Assembly (NCBI GenBank): GCA_009823505.1
Contig: VZQC01008797.1
Coordinates: 69,491 to 133,490 of the forward strand
Direction of reading: 5' to 3'
DNA length: 64,000 nt
Origin: Rhizomys pruinosus
Taxonomy: Eukaryota; Chordata; Mammalia; Rodentia; Spalacidae
In this document: piece by piece, positions 42,971 through 57,818 of the stretch
Layout of the letters: each line of letters starts with the position of its first letter
Numbering within the stretch: position 1 is the stretch's first letter
Translations under genes and position numbers: made by a program
The notes under the pieces: generated by a model
The model's database searches: none
Told to the model about the DNA's origin: nothing
What the model saw: only the letters and a program-made list of their open reading frames with translations

Positions 42971-44227
42971 GCTCTGCTTGAAATTCTCCAATTTAATGCA
43001 AATGACTTCTTAAATGTCTTTGAAGTAGCTGACATCTATCACCCTTAAAAGATTCTCCTTCATTTTAATTTAGCAAAATGAAAAGATACACAACAACCCT
43101 TTCACAAGTGGATAAAACAGTAAAACGTTCATCTCAAAATGTCATTCATGCCAAAAGTTCAAGGTTGCGAATCGATGCAATTATGTGAGGAATCGAACAA
43201 CAAAGGAAGAAGTGATTTCCTTATAGTTTGAATTTTCATGTGAAAATAAAGAGAATCTGGTGACATTTGAGAGCAAAATTAAAGAATAGCTTCACTTCAA
43301 TTTTGTTTCTAGATCAAAGGGAGTGACTTTACCTCTTTACACGTATTCAGATAGCTGAAGACACTGACGATCACATCGAATTGTTCATTGCGAACAACGG
43401 AAAAGGGGAAGGAAATTTCGACAAAGAAGGGCTGAAAGACTCGCAGAGAATCTTTGGGTGAAATGCCAAATCCAGTGTCACTATTCACACAGAAGGCGCT
43501 GGCTTCCCAGCGGGTTATGGTATCAGGGACCAGGAACGAGAGATTCATGGAACCTGAAGAACTGCAGGGACAGGGTGTTAGTGAACCAGATCTAAATGAC
43601 AATGTGACTTTATGCAGAACAAGCAAAAACATATATTATATTAACTGAAAGGTTTGAAAATAATGGTATTTAGATAGAGTATTTGATATTTACCCTGAGG
43701 CTGGGTTTATATAAAATTGAAGAAAGGTCACTTTTATTGAAATATCAGATTAGTTTTTAAATTTAAGGTAGCTTACATCAACCTGCAGGAAACTTATAGA
43801 AGTCCTTCATGAAAAGCAAAAAAAAAAGTTACAAAAAACAAGCAAAGAAAGAAAGGTGTGGTCAGTCTGTACATATGAATGGTGTATGTACATGTATACA
43901 TATGACACTACTTTATTACTCAGAAGTGAAAGCTAATAAAGAAAAAGAAGAGAAATAAATATAAAGACACATAGGGAAGAAATCTGTTTCAGACAAAAAA
44001 AAAAAAGGACAAGAAAAACAGAACTCACTCTATGCTAATGAGATCCCACATCCACGTCTCTGGAAAGTTTGTTCTAACTGTCTCCTTTATGGCCCGTTCT
44101 GCATGGTTGACGATGTTGGCACTGTCTACACCACTAACTAAAACAAAAGAGAGAGAAAGAGAGAAATGTTTCATGAAGAGAAAACAAAAATATGTGCTTC
44201 AATGTTACAGGCCCGAATGAAGCTCTG

Positions 44228-44272
<45 letters not shown>

Positions 44273-47200
44273 TGTGTGTGTGCAGGCACATTGGCCCATG
44301 TGGGAGCCCAGCTGGGACTACAGAGAGACCCTGTCTCAAAAAGACCAAATGTCACATATGTCATGGCATGCATGCACATGCCCACCCATATATACACAAA
44401 CACACATAGACAGGTAAAGTAAATAAATGTAAAAAATAACAAAAGCTCATTTGTAGTATATTATTATAATAGGGTAATTTTCAAACTTTTGTCATGTGTA
44501 TAAGTGCACCACGAGTGTGTAATGCTCACAGAGGCCAGAAGAAAGTATTAGATTCCCTGGAACTGGAGTCATAGATGGTTGCTAGTCAACATGTAGTGCT
44601 AGAGACTGAACTCTGGTCCTCTGCAAGAGCAGACAGAGTTCTTAACCACTGAGCAATCTCTCCAGCCCCAGTAGTGGTTAAGAGGACCAGCTGCTCATGT
44701 AGAGGACCAGGGTTCGATTCCTAGCACCTACATGGTGGCTAACAACTGTCTGTCACTCCAGTTCTAGGGGATCCAACACCTTCTTCTGACTTCGATGGCA
44801 TTGCATGACATGGGTGCACTTACATGCAGGCAATACACTCATACACATAAAATAATAGATAAAATATTTAAAAAGAAACAAACTATATATATGGAAAGAA
44901 AAAAAGAAACTAAAAAGTGAACAATGTCTTATATTAGAATTATTCATTTTTTCTATTTTTTTGTTTGTTTTTGAGACAGGGTCTCCATGTAGCCACAGCT
45001 GGCTTGGAACTCCCTATTGTAGCCCAGGCTGGCTTCATTTTCACAGAGATCTGCTTGCCATTGCCTCGTAAGTACTGGGAGTAAAAGAATGCAACACCAT
45101 GCCCCACCTTAGAAGTTAATTATTATTTTTTTATGTGTATGAATGTACTGTCTGCATGTAGGTTTGTGCACCCATGTCGTGCTATGCCGCGGAGGTCAGA
45201 AGAGGGTGTCAGATTCCCCTGGAACTGGAGTTAAAGACGGTTCTCAGCCATCATGTGGGTGCTGGGGAATTGAACCCAGGTCCTCTGCAAGAGCAGTTGG
45301 CGCTCTTAACCGCTAGGCTATCTCTCCAGCCCAGAAGTTAATTATTCTTTAAAATTATGTATATTTGTGTAGGGGGTAGGGTTGCAGGGGATTGTACCTA
45401 TCAGGACAGTAACCACAGAGGCCTGAAGAGGTCATCAGACCTCCTATAACTTGAGTTACAGGTAGTTGTGAGCTGCTTTAAGTGGGTGCTGGGAGCTGAA
45501 CTGGGGTCCTCTGCAATAGCAGCATACCCTTTTAATGGCTAACGGATCTCTTCAGCACCTAATTATCCTTTCTAAAATTTTTATTTATTTATATTTTCTG
45601 TGTATATTGCCTGCATAAATGCAAGTACACCATATTCATGGAATGCCCACAGAGGCCAGGGAGGGTGCTGGGTCCCCTGGAACTGCTGTTATGGAGTTAT
45701 TAGCTGCCATGCGGCTGCTAGAAACCAAACCCAGATTCTCTGCAAAAGCAGCTAGTACCCTTAACTGTTAAACTCTCTTTCCAGCCTTTTAATTATTTTT
45801 TATAGCCAAAAATATCTCTAGCAAGTCTTGTTTTACTTTATTGAATTGTGGGGAATCTAGTTGTTAGCAAAATAATCACAATTTATATATAAAGCCCTAG
45901 TTTTGCAAGGTTTTATCTCAAATATGTCTAATCTTAAGAATTCTTTTGAATATCACTCTAACAGAACATTCTGATTACCCACAGGCAGCAGCACTCGGAG
46001 CACTGTACAAGGACATTTGTCTTTTTGGATGATAGAACCTCAATGAGGGCAGGGGTCCCAGTGAACACACTTCTGGTTTCCGGTAATGGAGATTAGTAAA
46101 GACTTTCAGGCTCATGTCCTTTCAAAGAAACAAAGAAAAAAATTATACATTCCTTTCATGAAAGAACTATAAAAGGTATATAAACATAATAAATATACAT
46201 ATTTTCTGTGTTAGTAAGGATCTGGGATTGCTGAGTTAATTCATTTTTATTTGATTTAGAGAAAAGTTCCTACTTTAGAAGAAAAACATACTTGCTATTA
46301 TTATTATGTGTTAATATTATACTATTTTCCATTAATGTTTAAGGGGAAATACAAAATCAGAACTATTACTACCTTAATTAGCATCAAACATTCATCTACA
46401 TCTGTACAAATATGCACGTGCACACATACACATATATAATACATACTTACTAAGTAGAAGAGCTGAGAGTTCAGCTAAAGTCTGTCTGATTCAATTCTCT
46501 GCTATGTATTGTTATTAACTTTTTCTTTTTTCTTTTTTTTAATGAATTAAAAAAATTTTTTATTTATTTTTGTATGTGTATGAATGTACTGTCTGCATGT
46601 AGGTTTGCGCAACTGTGTTGTGCAATGCCTCGGAGGTCAGAAGAGGGCGTCAGATTCCCCTGGAACTGGAGTTCTCCTGGAATGGGAGTCACAGACGGTT
46701 CTCAGCCGCCATGTGGGTGCTGGGGCTCTAACCAGTCAGCACTCTTAACCGCTAGGCCATCTCTCCAGCCCCCAGCTTTTTCTTTTTTCAAGACAGGGTT
46801 TCCCTGTTGTCCAAGCTGGCATGTAACTAACTCCCTATGGAGATCAGGCTGGCCTTCGTCTCACAGAGGCCTGACTACTGCCTTCTGAATGCTGGGATTA
46901 AAGGCGTGTACCACCACACCTGGCACTTTAAAGATCCTTGCATGGACCCTCAGCTTATGCAATCGACAGCCAAAGTTTATGTAGAATACAGAATATAGTT
47001 AGCTTTTAATCCGAGTGTTTACTCATAAGATACACTGCAATAAACTGAATACTATCTCATTGCTTCTTAATCCTAGGTTTCATAGTTTTAGCCTCAATTT
47101 CTTTTCATTAAGAAAGAAAAAAGTCAGCAAAATTAATATCTCATTTTTATGAGTATTGTTAGAAATTTATAGAAAGCAAGAAACATATGTATCATGAACA

Positions 47201-48401
47201 CTAAAATTAAAATTGAAATGAAAAATTTTACAGGCCCTTTAGTGAGGTCTTACCCTGATGATATCAGAGATGTCTCCATCCCCGGCATTGCTTACAGGTG
47301 TATAATACAGTCCATCATAGAACATATCCTTCTGAGGAATACATGGGTCTACTTCTCCATCATCCAAGTTGAGACCATGGTAGAAATAACCGTATGGTTG
47401 AATATTTGGAAACAGACCATACACCTGTTAGAAGTACATGGTTCCCAGTGAGTTTAAGCATTCATGTAATTTGCAAAATGAGAAAATTTTGTGTCATGCC
47501 ACTTATTTCTGAGTCAATTTATAAAAAGTTGAAAAGAGGAGACCAATTTTGTTTTATGCACTCAGTGTGATTATTTGCAAAATTTTCCAACTAATAGTGG
47601 AAGATTTAGAAAGAACGAGATTGCAGAGAGCTCTTGGTTATATCAAAGCCTGATGTTGCACAGGACTGTCCTTGGACAGACAGAGGGTAGACAGATGCCT
47701 TCTTCCCAAGCTTGGTGCCTCATTGCCTAGTATCATCACAGCTGTTTGTTGACTGTTACACACCATAAAAAAAGGAGGGGCAGGGAGAGTCAACTAAGCC
47801 TCCCAACCAACCAGTTGGCCCTACTTGCATGAGGGGAGGGGCTCAGGGTATACAACTGAGGAGGGCCTGGGGGGGGGGAGGGTCTCTTGGGACTTGTGGG
47901 GCTGTGGAGAAGTTACCATCCATGCCTGGATGAAGACTTTCCAGTGTGGCCTTTGGGGTGTTGGGGGCACCCACACTTCTATAAGTAAACTCTCACCCAT
48001 TGCTCTGTAAGTAAACCCAATAAACTCACTGGTTTCCCAGACTGTACTTTGAGGAAAACAAGCCGCCCTTTAGCTATACCTAGCATGCAGATAGTTCACT
48101 GAAATTTATAATACTACAACTTCCAGGTCTAGAGGACAATGTTAGCAGCTTGAATCCGAATATATCAAACCAAGGATTAAACAAGTAGTCAAAGTACATC
48201 ATATATACATATATATATATATATATATGTTTCCCAAAATGTTCTCACTTTGAGGAAAACAAGCCGCCCTTTAGCTATACCTAGCATGCAGATAGTTCAC
48301 TGAAATTTATAATACTACAACTTCCAGGTCTAGAGGACAATGTTAGCAGCTTGAATCCGAATATATCAAACCAAGGATTAAACAAGTAGTCAAAGTACAT
48401 C

Positions 48402-48433
<32 letters not shown>

Positions 48434-50903
48434 GTATTAAAATGTCCTTAGGAAGCCCAGAACTATGTACAATGACTATATGCCAAGAGAAAAGTAAACA
48501 AGGAATGATGTCAACAACTTATATACTTTGAACATTACTAGGAATAGAGAATAACCCTATAAACTTCCAATTGTTGATAGAATCCTGAATACCACATTAT
48601 GACAGAACTATCACAGCAAACAACACGTGAGGGTGTGTGAACTGAAGGAAAGCTTAAGAAACTACATGAATAAAGAAAGAATGACACAGAGAAAGGAGAA
48701 GAAACCACTCCAAATCAATCCCAGATTTAAAAAAAGATTCCAATAGCCAGCGTCAAAATAGAATCAAAATAAAACAGTCATTAAAAAAATGATAGAATTA
48801 AAGTCTAGCAGATGCTATTAATAATATGTCATTGACTTAATTCTCCTTTAAGAGAAAAATATTCAAAAAAAGAAAATAAGGAGCTAGAGAGAGGGCTCAG
48901 TAGTTAAGAGCACAAAGGACCTGAATTCAATTCCCAGCATCCACATGGTAGCTGGCAACCACCTGTAACTCCAGTACCAGAGGATCTGGTGCCCTCTTCT
49001 GACCTCCATGAACATTACACTCCTGTGGTACACTTACATGCAGGCAAAACACTCATACACATAAAAATAAATGGATAGATAGATAGATAGATAGACAGAT
49101 GAAAATAAAGCAGAGCCCAGTGCTATATTTTATACACAAAATGATGAATCTTGATGTGTGAATGAACACTTTTAAATCTAGAGGGTAAGTCATAAAAAGT
49201 CGAAGTGGAGGTTGAATTCCTCCTGATATCAGAAAGAGTAGCATTAGGGGCTAACTGTATCAAGTAAGTGAGGACAGATTATACTGCTAAAATCTGAAGT
49301 TCATAATAAAATAAGAAAAGCCGGGCGTGGTGGCACACGCCTTTAATCCTAGCACTCTGGAGGCAGAGGCAGATCTTTGTGAGTTCAAGGCCAGCCTGGT
49401 CTACAGAGTGAGTTCCAGGACAGCTGGGGGTATGGGGAGACCTTGTCTCAAAAAGAAAAAAAAAAAAAAAAAAAGTCCTATTAAGTAATTTTTGGTAAAA
49501 TAGTAACTATAAATAGAAAAAAAGACTTTCTGAAAATAAAAACAGGACACTCACTGCACATCAGAATCTATGTGTGCTATAAACGTGGGAATTGGGGGCT
49601 GGAGAGATAGGTTAGCGGTTAAGAGCACCGACGCTCTTGCAGAGGACCTGGGTTCGATCCCCAGCACCCACATGGCGTGCGAGAACCGTCTGAAACTCCA
49701 ATTCCAGGAGAACTCCAGTTCCAGGGGAATCTGAGACCCTCTTCTGACCTCCGCGGCATTGCACGACACGGGTGCACAGACCTGCATGCAGACAATACAT
49801 TCATACACATACAAAAATAAATAATAATAATAAAAAAAACGTGGGAATTAGGGTTAGGGCTGAAGCTGAGGGATAAAGTATTTACTGAACATATACAAGG
49901 TCCTGGATCCAATCCCACTACTAAAACAACAACAACAACAACAACAACAAAAACGCTGAGACACCTGTTCTAATAAACTATGTTAATGGAAATGATAGAT
50001 TTTTCTTAAACCTGCTAAAACTAGCAACAACAAAATACAAGAATGGAGATAATAATGTGATAGACATCCAAACTGAAACAAAACAAAATAACATAAAACA
50101 AAAATCCACTTTACATTTAGTTCATAATTAAAACTCAATTTTTTTGAAAACTCAGGAAAAATTACAAACCAGTAACTAATCTAAAAAGAAAAAATTTGAA
50201 ACATCAGGGGCCAGAGAGTGGGCTCAGTGGTTAGCAGTGCTGGCTGCTCTTGCAGAAGACCTGGATTTGATTCTCAGCACCCACATAGTGACTAACAACT
50301 GTCTACAACTACAGTCTTCTGACTGCCAAGCGCATTGTATGACACAGGTGCACTAACACACATGAAATAAATTTTAATTTAAAAAAGCAACAAGCAACTG
50401 TTGATACAGAAAGCATAGTTTTTAAATCTTAAAGACTTCATTTCAAAAAAAATGAATTTGAAAATTCTATATAAAAGTCTTAATAGGGGCTGGAGAGATG
50501 GCTCAGCAGTTAAGAGCACCGACTGCCCTTGCAGAGGACCCAGGTTTGATTCCCAGCACCCGCATGGTGGCTAAGAACCATCTTTAACTCCAGTACCAGG
50601 GGAATCCGTCGCCCTCTTCTGACCTACACGGCATCGCACGACATGGGTGCACCAACCTACATGCAGACAGTACACTCATACTCATTAAAAAAAAGTCTTA
50701 ATCACTTGGGGTTGGAAGGGTGGCTCAGTGATTTAGAGCCCTGTTTGCTTTTGCTGAGGATTCAGTTCCCAGCACCCACATGGCAGCTAAAAACCATCTG
50801 TAACTCCAGTTCCGGGGGATTTGATGCCATCGGTGCACCTACATACCTGCAGGCAAAACACTCATACACATAAAAATTTTAAAAAACAAATAATTAAAAA
50901 ATT

Positions 50904-50954
<51 letters not shown>

Positions 50955-53900
50955 TTGAGACAGGGTCTCACTGTAGCTCTAGCTGGCCTGACTTACTATG
51001 TAGATCAGGCTGACCCTGAACTCACAGAGATCTGCCTGCCTCTTAGTCTTACTCTCTTAAGAACATCTAATATAGCCGGGCATGATGGTGCACACCTTTA
51101 ATCCCAGCACTCGGGAGGCAGAGCTAGGTGGATCTTTGTGAGTTCAAGGCCAGCCTGGTCTACAGAGTGAGTTCTAGAACAGCTGGGGCTATGGGGAGAC
51201 CCCGTCTCAAAAAAGACCAAAAAAAAAAAAAAAAGAGAGAGAGAGAATATATATCAAAATTGACACCAAGAAAACGATTATGCTTAAATAAGCCAATTCC
51301 TATGACCCTCATTCACAAGTCGTCAGGATAGGCATCCGGCCAGTCACTTCTAAGGCAAGACCATGGCGAGGTACTATTGATCCTTCAATTTAACAGTGTA
51401 CTGGAATCATCAAAGGAATAAATAGAAGCACACAGAATGACACAAAAAGAAAGAGCTGAAGGTGAGAAGAGAGGGAGAGGGGGAGGAAGGGAGGGAAGGA
51501 GGGAGGGAGGGAGAGGAGAAGGAAGCTAGGGGAGAGAGAGAGCCAACAGATATGAACTAAAATATTTTAACACAAACTTCTAGGATTGCTGGTCTAGAAA
51601 CTTTTCTTTTTCTTCTCTGTTTCTTTCTTGCTTATATTTATTAATTTTATTAGCAGCAGCACTAGTGTTTTCTGGGAACTGAACTCAGGGCCTTGCACCA
51701 GCCTCGGGAATATTTGAAAAAATGATTTCTAATATCAGATGACACCTTTCAATTTATCCAAGCATCCCTCATAACTCCTTGTGTCTGCACACATTTTAAA
51801 ATATTACCTTATGAATTTCTTAACCTGTTATAATTATCTATAGAAGTCTGTATTCTTACTTGGTCAGACAGAAGACATAAGTAAATAATTAAGAACCCAT
51901 ACTAAAAGCCTAGGAAGGCACACAGAAGTAAATAGTTGGTGTTTTCAGCATGAACATGAGAGTATCACACGGAGGGCAGGACTTGCATGCATCCATGTTG
52001 CATTGGCACGTGGAGGTAATGAGGGTGCTTACCCTTTCAGCCGACAGCTCTTGCTCAGGCTTCAGCAAAAGGACACCTTTATCCACTGCTCTCAGGGCAC
52101 AGTGTGAATCCGGGGCTGCTTGAAGATGCAGAGTGGTGCTGGACCCAGGGAGCTCCTGCTCCTTCGAGAACTTTAGGCTAACCTGAATTAGAGAAAGGAA
52201 AGAATTAGAGCAGAGAGAGTTACATATGAAGACAATATGAATAAACTCTTTTTTTTCCAGGCAAATCTTGACAGATTTCTGTATGTGCATTTCTCCCACC
52301 CATTCTCCTTCTCACCCTCCTGTGGGAACATGTCTTTCACCAACTTCCTGACCTTCCAGGATCAGTGAGCCTGCAAGATAACTCTTTTAAAAATTATTTT
52401 GGCTGGTAGTGGTGGCGCCTACTGGTAGGATTTGCCAAAGGAGGCAGAGGAAGGTGGATCTGGAGTTCGAGGCCAGCCTGGACTACATAGCACTTTTTGC
52501 TGGGCGTGGTGGCGCACGCCTTTAATCCTAGCACTTGGGAGGCAGAGGCAGGCGGATCTTTGTGAGCTCAAGGCCAGCCTGGTCTACAGAGTGAGTTCCA
52601 GGACAGCCGGGGCTACAGGGAGACCCTGTCTCGAAAAGACCAAAAAAATTTATTTTGTTTATTATTTTTATTATCTTATGCATACAAGTGTATCGGGTGC
52701 ATGTACATGGGTGCACCTGTGTATTGCATTGCCCACAGAGGTCAGAAGAGGACGTCAGATCCCCTAGAAGTGGAGTTATGGACAGTGTTAGCCTCCTCCT
52801 CTGGAGGATAAGCCAGTGCTCTTAACCACTGAACCATCTCTCCAGCCTCAACAAGATCACTTCTTGATGACTCTCATTCTTTACTAATTTACTATGAGAT
52901 TATCATGTAAAGATTACAGAGGTACAGGAGGTCGTTTTAAGAAAGAGGCAGACAGCCAGGCGTGGTGGTGCACACCTTTAATCCCAGCACTCGGGAGGCA
53001 GAGGCAGGCAGATCTCTGTGAGTTCAAGGCCAGCCTGGTCTACAGAGTGAGCTCCAGGCCAACTGGTACTAAAGGGAGACCCTGTCTCAAAAAGACCAAA
53101 AAGAAAGAGGCAGACAGGTGAGTTAAAGGTGCTTGATACCCAGCCTGAGAACCTGAGTTTTATTCCAGAATCCACATGGAGGAAAAGAGAGAACCACCTT
53201 CTGCAAGTTGACCTCTGCTTTTCACAAGTTGACCTTTGATCTTCACATCTGCATTACACACACACCCACACACACACACATACAAATAATAATAATAATA
53301 GTGATAATAATAATAATAATAATAATAATAATGTAAAAATGGCTTTAAAAGATAAGAAGGAAGCAGCAGAAAGCAAAGTGCTCATTCTTCTGCTAGGAGA
53401 AACATCACCTTGTTTTTAAAGCACTTGTTAATCTCAAACTTGACACTATCAGCAACAATTTCCCCACTGGGGTGAAGGGTATAGACAAACACGACAGCCA
53501 GAGGGGCCAGGTCAGCACTGAAGTTGATTGGGAAAGAGAAGTTTCCAGTCCAGCCTGTGGAAAGGGGAGACCAGCAAATGTTGGATATAAGTTTAGATGG
53601 AAGAAAATAGCTTTTGGATAGAAAGAGTAACTACACTTTGTTTAAACAACAGGAACTACATACACAACTAAAGACTGAAGGGTTTAGATACTTACAAGAG
53701 GAGGTTTCGGGCATCAATTTTCTATAATGTACAAGATTAACTGATAATGGCAAAAAGACAGAAATATCCTTTTTTCAAAATATTTATGTTTACATGAAAC
53801 CTTTCTATTTCCCTCCAGTGACAAATAGAAATAGGTGCTTTTCCTAATTTCTAGACTCTATAAATGTTTTCTTAAAAAGAAAAAAAATGAAGATAAAATA

Positions 53901-56900
53901 GTTGTTTCAAAATAAGTGTATAATGTATACCTTGGTTTCTGATTTGCTTCTGTCCACTAAGAAAGATGCTTCCTTTCGCCATGACCTGTACAAGACAAAG
54001 AGAGAACACTATGAGGCATGGTATCTGGGGCTCAGTGGTTAAGAACATTTGCTGTTCTTCCAGAAAAGAACTCCCAGCATGCATATGGCAACAAAGAATC
54101 ATCCATAACTCCAGTTCCAAGTGATCTGACACCCTCTTCTGGTCTCTTGGGGCATTGCACTCACATGGTACATTTACATACATGCAGGCAAAGCACTCAT
54201 GCACATAAAATAAAATTAATTAAAAAGATAACATTTAGCCAAGTATGGTGTCACATGTCTTTTATCCCGGCACTCAAGAGACAGAGGCAGGCAGATCTCT
54301 GTGAGTTCAAGGCCAGCCTGGTCTACATAGTGAGTTCCAGGCCAGCTGGGGCTGCAGGGAGACCCTGTCTCAAAAAGAAAAAAAAAATGTTAGCAAACTA
54401 TCATATGATCAAATGGTCAATGTAGAATCCATTATCTAGTGATAATTCTGTTCTGTGAGATGAAGTGGCTTCCACAAATGCATATTCAGAGTAAGCTTCC
54501 CATATAATGGGACAGAGAAAGCCATCAAGGAAGTGGGTCTCAGTGTGGACACTTTGTTTAAATGCCCCTAAGTCCTGGCTTTCTGGACTGTATATTTGTA
54601 ATTGGAAACAATAACTGGCTGCCAGGGATACACATTATTGTGTCAGGCACTGTTGAAGAATGTCACATGTATTAAGTCACTTAATTGGCTTTATAGATAG
54701 TTTAGGAATGCTTTAATTCCCAATTCTGTTTTTACTCTTCAGGACGCCTTGAAGAGAGGAAGTGGGCAGATCTAGGACAGCCGGTTCCTTTTACTGCTTA
54801 TCACACTGAGCCTTCCATGGAATATGGTGTTATAGGCAAAGATTTTGCTATCACAAACGGTCATAAATATTTGACATTCAATTTTAAAATTGAATGCTTG
54901 AAGAAAGTAGGCTTGAATAGCAAGTTTTTCAATCTTAGGGAAACTTAGATTACTTGAAATCATTCTACACTCTTGTTTATTCTTTTTATAACTTTTTAAT
55001 TTTTATTGAGTGCATTTCATACACCATTTCTTAATCAAATTTAGACTCATTCCCCCATCCATGCCCACCCCTCATGACCCCCCTCCCTGCTGCCAGAGCT
55101 CATGGATTCTGTCATACATGTTAAGTTCTGTCTTGCATCTTTTTCTCAGTCTTTTATAACCTTTTCGATGCACAAGTTTACTGTTTTGGTCAGTTCTTTG
55201 AATAGGTTTTTCTCTCTCTTTTTTTGTTCCCTTTGATTTTATATTATTCCAAAATATGCATCTATACACTCCGCACATAAATTAAAATTACAAAATCTGA
55301 AAATAAGCTATAGGTTAATTCCAAAGCACATTTAGTGATTCACATTTTAACAGTAAAGTTGCATGCAGGTAAAAAGAAGTATAACTTTACATTCTCTCTC
55401 CTTTTTAGAATATGAAATATTAACACAAAGATACATACACAGCCATGTTTATTGCAGCTCTCTTCACTATAGCAAAGAGCTGGAACCAACCCAAGTGCCC
55501 CTCAACCGACGAGTGGATAGAGAAAATGTGGTATGTCTACTCTTGTTTATTCTTTTTTTTTAATTTTTTCTTAATTTTATTTATTTCTGTATGTGTATGA
55601 ATGTACTGTCTGCATGCAGGTCTGTGCACCCGTGTCATGCAATGCTGCGGCGGAGGTCAGAAGAGGGTGTCGGATTCCCCTGGAACTGGAGTTCTCCTGG
55701 AATTGGAGTTTCAGACGGTTTTTGGCCGCCATGTGGGCACTGGGGATCGAACCCGGGTCCTCTAAAAGAGCGGTCGGCGCTCTTAACCGCTAGGTCATCT
55801 CTCCAGTCCTACTCTTGTTTATTCTTAACGGATCTAGCAGTATTCGCCAGCTCAGTGAGCAGCTGGAGCTCACTCAGATTAACAAGGCCTGACAGATGCA
55901 TACTTCCTAAACTGTGCTGTGCTCAGCAGACACCTGATTAGACAGAATCCACAGCTGACACTTACCAACTAGAAGAAGTTTACATCTGAGTCATTCTTGT
56001 ATGCCTGGTGGTTTAGAGAGTACAGCACTGTAACAGTCTTCTTTTGGTTGCAAGGAAGTTGGTTTGGTTCCGGAGCAACCTTCAGGAAACTGTTGGATCG
56101 GGAGTACAACCGGGAGCTGGAAAAGTAGCCATCCAGATATTCAGGTGCCAACCAGCTCCCTCGATGGCAGCTCACAGGGCGAACATATGTGGCCTAATAC
56201 GATAGACAAATAATAAACACATCCAAAGACTGGAAATAATACAGAACACAAGGTTTCTCCCCTCTTCAAGGCAGGGAGGAATCTAGCTTGGAGCGGATAT
56301 ATCAGTTACTATAAGATGACTCAGCAAGTAAAGTCACTTATAACCAAGCCTGATCATCTGAATTTGATTCGTGGGAACTCTATAGTAGAAGAGAACTGAC
56401 TCCTGAAAACTGAAATACTAATAGCATTCTCTTGTTCTTTTTTTTAATATTTTATTTATTATTTTGTGTGTATGAGTGTATTGCTTGCTTGCATGTAGGT
56501 AGGTGCACCCATGTCATCCAATGCCCACGGAGGTCAGAAGAGGGAACTGCACTTATGGGCACTGGAAATTGAACCTGGGTTCTCTCCCAGAACAGCCAGT
56601 GTTCTTAAACTCTGAGCCATCCCTTCAGCCCCAATGGTTCTTGACTATAAAAAGTGGATATAATTGTGTGATTGATTCATGGACTAACAATGAATCATTA
56701 TGTATTTTACCTTTTTTTGTGAGAGACATTATTGGACAATGTAGCTCTGTCTGGCCTGGAATTCAAGATCTCCCTGTCTCCTCAAGTGCTGAGATTACAG
56801 GTATACACCATCATGCCTGGCTCTTGCTTTTTCACTTGTAATTATAGTCAGAGAATTAGACTTACGTTCTTGTTTCTTTCACCTACATTTGAGTACTAGC

Positions 56901-57786
56901 AAATGTGAACACCATAAAATTCTGTTTAAGCAGCAGAAAGGACACAATTATCTCTCCTATCTAAGCACAGAATAATCTAAGGAAAAAAAGAGGTCCAATT
57001 TTCTTATGAACTACTTCTACAGAGGACAATATCAGTTGTGATAGGAAGTTATCATAATTATAGCAGTATTGTGTTAATGTCTCATCTTCTGAACCAATAT
57101 TCTCATGGAGTACTGCTTGAACAAACATATATAAAATAAGTTATCTGTTTTAATATTTTATTTTATATGCATGAGTGTATTGTCTGCATGTATGTATGTA
57201 ATTGCACCTGTGTCATGCAATGCCCAAAGGGTCAGAAGAAGAAGTCAGAAGAAGCCATCATGTGGGTGCTTAGAACTGAACCCAGGTCCTCTGCAAGAGC
57301 AATGCAGAGCCATCTCTCAACCCTAAAATAATCATTTGAAAGACTTCTAATGCTGAAAGTCCCTAGCCTTGAGGCTTTCTGAGGGATGCCTAACCATTCC
57401 CATCTGCCTTTGGATGTCTTACTTGCAGGTTGATCTGTGGATCAAATATCTCTGAAGTGTCAATGGAAAACTGAGCTTCCCCGTTCTCATCTGTCGTGTA
57501 ATTTCCTATGAATCTATCATTGAGCTCCAGTCGCAGCACCTTGTTCACCATTGGTACATCATTGGGACCATAAAATCGAAGCTGTCCAAAAAAATAAATG
57601 TTAATTATTTTTTAAATGTAAAATTTCACATTTCCACAAAGAATTATCAATTTCATAATTGTGATCACTTAATAGTAATTTCAGTAGATTCCAATGAACA
57701 GAAAGATACTTTATACTAAATGTACATAAGTTCCAAAACAGGAAGCAACTATAGCTTTCTTTTTGTTGTTTTGTTGCTGTCTTTAT

Positions 57787-57818
<32 letters not shown>

